Part shown: piece by piece, positions 35,931 to 44,833 of the stretch | Layout of the letters: each line of letters opens with the position of its first letter | Position numbering within the stretch: the stretch's first letter is position 1 | Assembly (NCBI GenBank): GCA_022702545.1 | Contig: JAHRBC010000002.1 | Location: forward strand, 310,001 to 374,000 | Length of the DNA stretch: 64,000 nt | DNA from: Phycomyces nitens | Lineage: Eukaryota > Mucoromycota > Mucoromycetes > Mucorales > Phycomycetaceae | Direction of reading: 5' to 3' | Notes under the pieces: model-generated | Database searches by the model: none | What the model was told of the DNA's origin: nothing | The model's input: only the letters and a program-made list of their open reading frames with translations | Program-made: the position numbers and the translations under genes

Positions 35931-36805
35931 TGTGTTTGTGTTTATAATGTTAAAACAAAAAGGAAACGAGTGTTACATATACTTTATTTATTAATATTTT
36001 ATAGTGGTAAAAAAGCAACGTTGTTTTATTCTTTTTAATCAAGCCAATGGGGTCAAGCAAAAGAACGTTTTTAATCAGAACACAAAAAAAGGTGTTGAGC
36101 TGCAAATTTGCCCTAATTTTCCTCAGGTAGACAGCTTTGCTCACACATGAGTATTCAGACCCATTTTTCCAGTGTGGTAAGCCTTTCACATTTTCCCGCC
36201 AAACCTTATTCATGTACGCCCGTGCATGAAAAATTGCAAGTAATGTTTCTACCTTGTTCTCTGTACAAACTTGTGTTTACCTTTCTCACCTTAACCTTCT
36301 GTTCACATCTATAACATTTAAACAACCACTTCTTTATATTTCCTCTTTTGCCATTTATTGGAGATCACCAACCAACATCTCATTTCTTTTATTTCTTGTT
36401 TCTCTCTTTCTGATTCGCGGATCCATACTATTCACCTCTTGTTTTACTATTTTCCTTTCTTCTTTATTCTTCTTATTTCAACTTCATATTATTATTTTAC
36501 TATCCTCTCGTTTTTCCCAACAAATGACTCATTCATTATGTTGTGGTTTTTTCCTTATTTTATTTTCTCATATTTTTATTCAAAAGGATTGTCTATAAAA
36601 GACACCTTATTTTCAATCAATAAACATCATCTATTCTGTAATCAATTTTCTGTCTTGAAAGAAATCTTTGCTTCATCTATCTGAACATTTAATAATTGCC
36701 AGTATTTTGGGGCTAAGTTGAATTATTAGTTCTTGTTTTAATATTTCTATTTTCTTTGACCTTTGGTTATTCTTACACACACAACCAAAACACACACGTC
36801 ATTAG

Positions 36806-37810
36806 TGACACGGGTGTTGTAGTTTTTTCAGTTTTGCCCACTTTTGCAAGCAATGTCATCCTTTTCCAGACTGCCTTTCCAGAAAGAGTGACATCATGTC
36901 CAGTCAATATGGCAACGTCACTCATATTGCATCGCAAGTCACCTTTTCATCCATATACCTCTTTACATTTCTATCTTTATCTCCCATTATCTGTATTTCA
37001 ATTCTCATTCTTGTGTCCACTTTTTTGTCATCTATCTCATTTTCTCTTTCCCCATGTTCCTGTCTGTGCACATTTATCCTTATCTTCACTCTACATTTTC
37101 CTCACATATCTATATTCTCTTTATCATTATTGTCACCCATTTTTACATTATCACCTTTACTGCATATCTTGTTTTCTTATATTTTCATATCTCTGTCTTG
37201 TCTTTCCATTTTATGTTTTACACAATCTCTCATTATCCTTATCCATTATCTTATATTACTGTTCTATTTTTCATTCACACACCTATTTTATGCAATCCAT
37301 TATTAATCAATTCATATTTATCTACAAAGTAATATTTTACAAGGTCTATATAAGAGACCAAAATCTCAATCAATAAACAGGATCAGTTATCTCTCTCTTA
37401 TTTTCCATCCCTGAATTAGTGAATTGTCTTGTATAGAAATTCCTAAACATACTTTGTGCCAAGATTGATTTTTCTTTTCATTCTTTTCCCTCTTTCCTGA
37501 CTTTGCAACTTCCCAGTACCTTGCTGTCAACTTGATTAATTGTCCTGAGCAAAATTATCTAGTTCTCTCTCTCTCTTTGTATCCCTACCCTTGTATCCAT
37601 TGCTGTCAAGAATATATCTAACTGTCCCGAGTGAAGTTCATATATCTCTTTCTATTTCTTCATTTTCTCTTCTTTTGTCCTCTTGCTGTCTTTGAATTGC
37701 AGTTCTACCCCGTTAAATTCATTCTTTATTGCACCCTTGTTATTGTCAATGAAGTGGTATTCAAATTTATATATTTTCTGACTCATTTTGCACTCGCAAC
37801 AAACTCAACA
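36806..37810 (+). repeat. LTR-like unit C3 (uninterrupted)
   Basis: This is the only C unit not split by an insertion, about 1005 bp, from TGACACGGGTGTTGTAG to CAACACG. It shares its promoter block and 3' half with C1 and C2, but the pyrimidine-rich head differs by indels. At its end the usual CGTCA-TTAG-TGACAC junction is missing and the sequence passes directly into unit B2. Confidence 0.72.
37345..37354 (+). promoter_or_regulatory. TATA box of unit C3
   Basis: CTATATAAGAGACC followed by CAATAAAC. The same block is present in C1 (about 21476) and C2. Confidence 0.5.
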
Positions 37811-38512
37811 CGTGTGTTGTGGGCAGGTTCAGTTTTGACCATGAAGCCAGACCAAGGGCCCGGAACGGGCCTAGGAGGGGTCAGAGGCCGGACCAGTCTG
37901 AAGAAAAGGTCCGAACCAGGATCTCTAAAGGTTGATGGGGTTTTAAAGGTCAGATTTAAACTCCGCGTTTTTTGATTTTGATTATAGACATTACAAAAGT
38001 TAAAAATTATAAAAAAAATAGTTCCGCTCATATAAATTTGGCTGTGACAGCTTAATTTTCAGTTGATTTATAATAGTTTTAAAATTTTAAAAAAATATAT
38101 TAAATATATAAATATCTTTTGCAATATTTGGCTTAGAGTAATGTATATATAGTCAAAAGACTCATCATAAAATAGGCGTCACAATGAAATACTTCAAAAT
38201 GTTTTTATATATAGTAGATAGCTTATGAATTATATCAATAAGTGATATTTATAAAAATATATATAAATTTAATTATATTAAAATAAGTCACAATATATTA
38301 ATTAATATAAATAAGTTATAATATAGCAGCTGGTATGAATGAGTCATAAACAAGTGACTTGTATAAATGAGTCATAAAACAGTGACTGGTATAGAGGAGT
38401 CACAAAAATTTAATTTTTATATGACTGGTTTTTTAGATAAATTAATAAATAGAGATCTAATTTTTACTATTCTTCTTTACTTTTCTTTCTACAAGTTCAT
38501 CTTTTTATAATT

Positions 38513-39698
38513 ATGACAATCACTACTCAAGACTTTTCTTTCTCTTCACTGCCAACTACAAGATGGATCACAATGACTACAATTGATATTGAATCTACTA
38601 AGCAGTAAGTATAATTATATATTAAATATATTTTATTAATTTAAAAAATTAATAGATATTTAATTGCTATGGGGGTGTATTATCCAAGAAACCACCCAAT
38701 TTTTACTTGTTCTGGTGGAAGCCCCATGGGATATATCTTTGAAAGAGATAGGGGATTCAGCTACAGATGCAGTGGTACAAACATCCAAGGACAACAGTGC
38801 TGCAGAAGAGAGAGAAAAACAGAAAGAATAGATTCTTTCTTTGCCAAGAGACATCTTCCTGTAAATCTGGTCCTAGAAGGCATGTTTTACTGGTTAAACA
38901 AGATCCCAAGAATGACAATCAGTAGCATGCTTGGGTGTTCTCCAGAAAGTACCAGAAATCTGATTTCTGGGATCCATCAGCTGATTCAAATGGATCTAAT
39001 GAATGAAAACATTCAAATTGGTAAGTAATATAATTATTTATTTATATATGATCTATATACTAATATAAAAAATAAGTGGATTAGACAGCAATGGTAATCC
39101 TATCATTGTTGAAATTGATGAAAGCAAGTTTGGCAAGAGAAAATACTACAGAGGCCACCGTGTTGAAGGTGTTTGGGTTCTTGGAGGGATTGAGAGAACA
39201 GCAGACAGAAAGACATTTTTGGTGACAGTCTCCCAGAGAGATGCTGAAACTCTCCTTCAAATAATAAAGAAGTATGTCAGACCAGAAAGTATTATTTATA
39301 CTGATTGCTGGGCTGCATATGGAGGACTGGAATCAGTGATTAACAGTAATTATACTCATAAAACTGTTAATCACAGTGTTGAGTATGTGACAAGTGATAG
39401 TGTACACACCAACACAATTGAAGATAAACTTATAATATAATATTAATATATATTTAATAATTATTTTATAGATCTCTGGAATGGGATAAAAATGAACTGT
39501 TCTCCCAGATTGAAAACAAAGAAGATGATGCCTTGGTTACTTATGGAATTCATTTGGAGAAGAAAGTATGAGGGTAAACTTTGGGAAGGTTTACTTAAAA
39601 CCTTAAGAGAAGTTTCTTTTGGAAATATAAATTCAGCTGCCATATTTACAGATTTTGAATTTGTTTATGATAATAATGAAGAATATGCTGAAGATTAA
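38513..39698 (+). pseudogene. Merlin transposase (ISXO2-like DDE), likely splice-defective
   Basis: Exons are 38513-38604, 38656-39020, 39085-39423 and 39472-39698, with GTAAGT donors for the first two introns. A Cys-containing N-terminal region (CSGGSPMGYIF, CSGTNIQGQQCC) precedes the catalytic core. The core has IEIDESKFGKRKYYRGH (first Asp), IYTDCWAAYGGL (second Asp) and VHTNTIE followed by DLWNGIKMN and WLLMEFIWRRKY, as in IS1016/ISXO2 transposases. The third intron is required to join VHTNTIE to DLWNG, but its donor reads ATAAAC instead of GTAAAC (39424-39425). If unspliced, translation stops 16 bases later at a TAA. Loss of the donor by a G-to-A change is the likely lesion. Confidence 0.85.
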
Positions 39699-39751
39699 AA
39701 TAAAATATTTTTTAAAATATAAAAAATTATATATAAATTATTAAAAAAAAC

Positions 39752-39819
39752 TTTACCATGAATTGAACATGGGCCATTTGTTTGATAAGTAAAAAATTTA
39801 CAACTAGACTATACTTATA
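39752..39819 (-). other. tRNA-like relic inside the Merlin element
   Basis: The minus strand contains TATAGTCTAGTTGTAA, like a D arm, and later a 5-bp CCATG/CATGG stem around TTCAATT, like a T arm, followed closely by a T-run. The acceptor and anticodon stems do not pair well, so this is at best a decayed tRNA or a tRNA-derived short repeat. Confidence 0.25.
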
Positions 39820-40275
39820 ATTTAGTAATTTTTATTTTTTTTCATATATAACTAACACAAAACATGGTTTGTTAATTTAACTTTTTATTATAATCTATAG
39901 ATAGTTTTTCTGACAAAGTATTATATGCTTGTTATATATTGATATTGATCACAAAAAAATTTCAGAATGAATGATATAACTTTTATCAAAATAGGAGTAA
40001 TATTCATAGAGAAAATATCAAAATAAAAATAAATTATATTATTGGATATAAAATTAAAAACTAGTCACATTTGCATTAAAAACTTTATCTTGAATTTGAA
40101 TATTCATTGATATAACTAACAAATCGGTACTTAAATCTGGGTCCGAAAACCCCGGCAACCTTCATTCAACCCCGAACCAAGTAGGATGCCTGATCCCTGA
40201 GTTTCTTTATTTTTCTTTCTTTTCAATTTTCTCTATTTTATTTTATCACACTTTATTATTTCCTTTTTTATACTA

Positions 40276-41623
40276 CAGTGAGCGGAACAAAGTAGCAGCC
40301 CAATGTTTAATAGCCGATATTGCATCATAAATAAAAACTCTCTCTTTCCCTTCTAACACATCATTTCAAAACAACATGGAACAAACTAAATGCACAGAAA
40401 AGTCCCCAAAGGTTCACCCTTCTGGTTATAAGCAAACTGATGACACAACTCGTGCCATCATTGTACATGAGAGCATTAAGAATGGAACAAGCCAAGTGGA
40501 CATAGCTAAAAAAGTCAGTGTCGGCAAAGGCGTCGTAAAGCGTGTCCTTAAAAGTTACAGAGAAACAGGCTCGCATAAAGCTTCTACACGATCTGGTAGA
40601 CCACCAAAACTGAATAAAAGAGACAAAAGACAGATCATTCTTGAGATTAGCCGAGATCCAACAGAGCCATTAACCAAGATCTGTAAAAACTTGGCTACAC
40701 CTGTAGCAGACAAGACTCTACGCAAGTTTCTACGTGGAGTTGGTATTTACTCCCGTAGAATGATTTCAAAACCAAAGATTTCAGAAGTTAATCGAAAGAA
40801 GCGATTGCAATGGGCAAAAGAACATCTGACATGGAAACTCACAGATTGGAACGCTATCATCTGGTCTGATGAGTCCCGTTTCAAGCTTCACGGAAGTGAT
40901 GGGCGCAGGAGAGTTCTTAGGCGCAACAAGACCGGTTTTCGCCTCAACTTCATCTCACCAACCGTGAAATTTGGTGGTGGTGCCATTATGGTCTGGGGGT
41001 GTTTTTATGGCAAGGGTGTCGGAGTTTTAGATGTCATGAAAGGAAATATTAATTCCAAGAAGTACATCAGCACCTTGGAAAGAGCTTACCTCCCTTCTTT
41101 AAATGCTTTTAAGCAAGACCAAAGCTGGAGGCGTTTTAAGCTACAGGAGGACAATGCCCGATGTCACACAAGTGCTTTGACGATGGCCTGGAAGAAAGAA
41201 AATCGTCTTCAGCTTATGGGTAACTGGCCAGCCCAAAGTCCAGACTTGAACCCCATAGAGCATGTTTGGACTTACCTCAAGCGTCAGATACGATCAAATA
41301 AGTACAACTTGATCAGTACCTATCATTTGAAGCATGCTGTTGAAAGGGAGTGGAAGAAAATACCAAAAGAGTATTTGGAGAGTTTAATCTCCAGCATGCC
41401 TAGAAGGTGTCAGGCTGTTATTGATGCCAATGGTAATAATACCAAATATTAAAAATATGTATTTTGTTATAAATTATAAAATTAAAATGTTCAATAAGTG
41501 TTTTGTAGTAATATGAGCTTCTTAACTAGTATCTTTGATATGCTTTTTCAAATATGAAAACCATGCATGTTTTCAAAATATGCGGCAACTGAAAATTGGG
41601 CTGCTACTTTGTTCTGCTCACTG
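40276..41623 (+). mobile_element. Tc1/mariner element, 1.35 kb, TA target duplication
   Basis: The ends are inverted repeats reading CAGTGAGCGGAACAAAGTAG and the complement with one difference (…CTGCTCACTG). TA lies immediately outside each end. B0 shows the related uninterrupted sequence. It holds one intact transposase gene, so it may be active. Confidence 0.93.
40376..41452 (+). CDS. Tc1/mariner-family transposase (intact, 358 aa)
   Basis: This single-exon cut-and-paste transposase inserts at TA dinucleotides. The N-terminal half has two helix-turn-helix-like regions (SQVDIAKKVSVGKGVVKRVL and a later KTLRKFLRGVGI), which in this family bind the inverted repeats. They are linked by a GRPPKL AT-hook-like motif. 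The catalytic triad is visible as IIWSDESRF, QEDNARCHTS and SPDLNPIEHVW. By direct count 35 residues separate the second Asp from the Glu, one more than the classic Tc1 spacing. The length is typical. It ends GNNTKY, close to the GKNTKY end of the dead copy at 52502, so the two may be distant relatives. The start is the first ATG, 100 bp inside the left repeat. Confidence 0.93.
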   Translation: MEQTKCTEKSPKVHPSGYKQTDDTTRAIIVHESIKNGTSQVDIAKKVSVGKGVVKRVLKSYRETGSHKASTRSGRPPKLNKRDKRQIILEISRDPTEPLTKICKNLATPVADKTLRKFLRGVGIYSRRMISKPKISEVNRKKRLQWAKEHLTWKLTDWNAIIWSDESRFKLHGSDGRRRVLRRNKTGFRLNFISPTVKFGGGAIMVWGCFYGKGVGVLDVMKGNINSKKYISTLERAYLPSLNAFKQDQSWRRFKLQEDNARCHTSALTMAWKKENRLQLMGNWPAQSPDLNPIEHVWTYLKRQIRSNKYNLISTYHLKHAVEREWKKIPKEYLESLISSMPRRCQAVIDANGNNTKY

Positions 41624-42080
41624 TATTTCCTTCGTGAACCCTTTCTCACTTTCTTGCAAGATTGCACCATTCTGTACTTCTTTAGTTTATTTCCCCTACT
41701 TCTTTATCTTACCCTTTTCTTTACTATTTTACAGTATATTTTTATTATAACTTTTCCTTTGGTCTTGATGACATCATTTTATTATTTTATCATTTCATTT
41801 TTTGGATATTCTTTTACTTATTTTCTTTATCTATAAAAGACATTCTTTTCTAATGAATAAACATCAGTCAGTTTTACGATCAATTTTACGGTTATTTTAT
41901 TCTTTTGAGTTTAAGCTCTTGATCTCTGAAGAGCAGTTATATTTTGCCCAGTAATTTTGGGGATATTTCTGTTGAGTTTCATTAGTCTTTTACTGGTTCT
42001 TTCATTGTTTCTTTTATATATTTTATTTTTTGCCTGTTCGGTTACCATACACAACTGTCTAACACATCATGCATCATGGG

Positions 42081-42491
42081 TGACACATGTGTTGTAGGCA
42101 GGTTTGGTTTCGACCATAAAGCTAGACCAAGGGCCCGGACATAGACATAGGAGGGGTCGGAGGCTGGACAAGTCCAAGTAAGAAGTCCGAGCCAAGTGAG
42201 TTGGGTGGGTTTCCGGTGAGGTGATGTTGGCAGGGCAATCCCCAAGTTTCTATATTTTTCTTTCTTCCCAGTTTTTTTCTGTTTTTATTTTATCACATTC
42301 ATTTATTTCCTTTTTAATATTATTTCCTTTTTAATATTATTTCCTTTTCTATTTCTTTTGTGAATCCTTGAAACCTTCTTGCAGGATTGCACCATTTTAC
42401 ACCTCTTTAAACAATTGTCTTTGTACAATGTACTTCTTCCATTTTTATCTTTATTATTTTTACAATATTTTTATACTATACTTTATCACAC
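42081..42491 (+). repeat. LTR-like unit B3, 5' part, cut by a CACTA remnant
   Basis: It begins TGACACATGTGTTGTAGGC and follows B1 up to ACTTTATCACAC, where a CACTACGG end starts. The rest of the unit is not found before the end of the window. It contains a local duplication (TTTTTAATATTATTTCC twice, about 42314-42350). Confidence 0.7.
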
Positions 42492-43971
42492 CACTACGGC
42501 GAGAGGTGTGGGAACAGCTACCAAAACAGTAACATAACTGCCATTTTTTCTGATTTTAGACTGCTTTTTCTCCGCAGATTGTGGTTGAAAGGTAATGTCA
42601 TTGATGCCAATTCATAAAAGTCGCATGGAATCTCTTTTCCTCTGGCAATGAGGTAGTTGTAATAACATAGAAAGGGCTCGTAAAATTTTAGATAATGTTG
42701 TTTATTGAAATGAGCATTTTATTTGGTGTTGAAGATGTTGAGCATTCTTGAAAAAAATAATTTTTGTCCTGTGTGAACGAAACAGTAACATAACTGGCGT
42801 TTTTTGAAACCGAATTTTTGTTTTTGACATTATTAGCTGCTTTATTTTATTTGGTGTCCATATAATAATATGAAGAAGTATAGAGAGAGCATTATAAAGA
42901 AAGAATTATAAAATAAAAAGGCTACTCATGGTGACGCGTCAATTATTCTTGAATATGTAGTACAGTGCAATAAAATAGAATTATTTCTATCTGGTAGGTA
43001 TTGATTGAGTTGTTGATGTTGGACGTCATCTATATTAACAACTGCAAATGTCGGTTGTAGTATATAGCCTGTTGTACAAAGTGCGGGATGCTACTTTATT
43101 TCTGCCACATACAAGTCATTGTTTGCAATGCTGTGCTCCTTCATGAGTTTTTTCTAAAGTAACAAAGTATTGACTAAAGTCTTAATCTCTATATTAAAAG
43201 TAGAGATGAACAATACTAATGAGCTGGTTTTCATTAGTTATATTGTGATTGCTAGGTAAGCATGTACAAGGAGCAAGTGATTCCTACTTTGTGTTTTTAC
43301 TAATACTATATTTATTTTCTACAAGGACAAGGGGGTGTTGGGTGGTGATTGTCAGTGCTAATATCACCGTTTGGGTATATAAATGAAGAATGCAAAGTTG
43401 AATCCGTCCAATGATGGACATTAACAATGACAGTGGAAACATCAACCTCCATAGCATTCAAATCAGTATGCCGCAGGTAATAACTAAACAGAACTTCATT
43501 TATACTATTCTTATGCCATGTATAACATTAATATTTAAATAGACAAATTGACTGAAAAGCTTACACAGTTGGTCACCACTTCTCCCATTGAAAATATCCC
43601 AAAAACGAGCTTTAGTATATGTTGTTGTATTTGGCATAATGGTATATCAGAGAAAAGTGATATATAAACCCAGATAGCTGGATTATCTAAAATCAAGACA
43701 AACTATACCATCCAGAAATCCTTATCCAAATATGAAAATACCATACCCAATCTATTGTGGGACAAAGTCCCAAAATACCTATTAACTAATAACACAGCTA
43801 TTATGATAACGAATATCCAAGCTGATAAGAATTATAACAATAATTATAAATACTAAGTTAACACACTTCTTGAATCAAGGACTGGATATAACTTTAACTT
43901 TTTCTCAATCACAATAAAGAGTCTCAAAGTATCCACCGTCCCTTTTCTACTACCAAATATCACATATGTAT
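42492..43971 (-). mobile_element. Degenerate CACTA element of the A/B family (partial)
   Basis: It starts CACTACGGCGAGAGG and then follows element A with many changes: the CTCCGCAGATTGTGGTTGAA block, degraded GGTAG-type motifs (now CAGTAACATAACTG) and the transposase-tail region at about 42905-43540 with numerous breaks. The match fades near 43540; the next 430 bp are AT-rich with nothing I recognise. No right end is visible before element Q begins at 43972. This is an old member of the family. Confidence 0.6.
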
Positions 43972-44833
43972 CACTACAAAAATTGAGTGGTTTCATTTAT
44001 AGCAAACTACTGTATTATCTTACCATTAGTAGACTGAAGTTAAACATAATAAACTTTTTTATTTTTGACGGCGATTATAATATTCAATATGTTCTATTGG
44101 ATAGAATAATAAAATAGAGTCTTTTAGGCATGATATTCGTTTGTAATTAATTTATACTCCTTGTAACTATGTCGCAGAATCAATTAGAATAGTGATTTTT
44201 ATAAGCAAACAAGATTTTTTACAAGATAACATCTAGTTTATTATTGTAAAACCCCTTTTGAAATAATTAATTGCTTAAAGAGTATATATTTCTCTTTTCG
44301 ATTTATTATAAGTGATGTCAGTTCTGTAAGAGAGATGTAATGACGTATATTATAAAAGGCATATAAACAAACACAAGTGAAATGGTCGCGTCTATTTTTG
44401 CTAAATGTTTCTACTCACTATTTCGGTTCCACTAGTTAAATTCAAATGTAACCACCCAATTACAATAAGATCATTCTAGTGTCTTATCATTTTCTCTTTC
44501 TCTTCCAATTTTCTAAACTTTTATCTATATCATTCTCTAAACCAATGATCATACTTTTGGTATGCTTTCTTTCTATTTTTCCCTATTACCTATATCTAAC
44601 ATATTCTATAGTTGGTTTTTATTTTACAATAAAGTTTACAACCCGTATCACATGTTCACAATCCTGTAACCAGGAATGAGACAACTATTTCTGCTTATAG
44701 ACAAATCCCAGTTTTTGGCGTCAATGCTAGCTATGTCATTTTGGCAGTTGATATTCTAAAAATGATATATATTAAAATATGTTCCTGAGCCATTTGCCTT
44801 TCTTGTCAATTAAAAAGACTATTAAAAATCAAT

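Larger units (their letters stand above)
29675..36174 (-). mobile_element. CACTA-like element E3 (6.50 kb), apparently intact, TSD TGG
   Basis: The terminal inverted repeats are identical for 32 bp, starting CACTGGAAAAATGGGTCTGA, and TGG flanks both sides. Unit A1 at about 8650-8670 is the matching empty site. The transposase and accessory genes are both open with consensus introns, so this is the best candidate for an autonomous copy in the window. The left arm (29710-30240) contains no gene I can support. The stretch 30247-31140 holds the intron-dense third region. Confidence 0.93.
29485..36801 (+). repeat. LTR-like unit A2, interrupted by element E3
   Basis: The unit begins TGATATGGTTGTGGTGGGG and ends ACACACACGTCA, flanked by TTAG on both sides. 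Its two parts (29485-29674 and 36178-36801) total about 814 bp and match A1. A1 carries the uninterrupted sequence over the E3 site (GGGTCGGTAAGCC), and A2 carries the uninterrupted sequence over the element B site. Confidence 0.78.
37919..40171 (+). mobile_element. Merlin (IS1016-like) DNA transposon, 2.25 kb, 8-bp TSD
   Basis: The element is flanked by CCGAACCA on both sides (37911-37918 and 40172-40179). The ends are imperfect inverted repeats that share AAGGTTG, GGGGTTTT and CAGATTTAA and differ by several substitutions and a small offset over about 45 bp. An 8-9-bp duplication and an ISXO2-like transposase are hallmarks of the Merlin superfamily. The non-coding arms (37919-38512 and 39699-40171) are very AT-rich. 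Confidence 0.85.
37811..42076 (+). repeat. LTR-like unit B2, interrupted by Merlin and Tc1 elements
   Basis: The first bases of a normal B unit are missing; it begins CGTGTGTTGTGGGC and ends CATCATGCATCA. Parts are 37811-37918, 40180-40275 and 41626-42076. B0 supplies the unbroken sequence across both insertion sites. The spacer to B3 is TGGG instead of TTAG. Confidence 0.72.
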
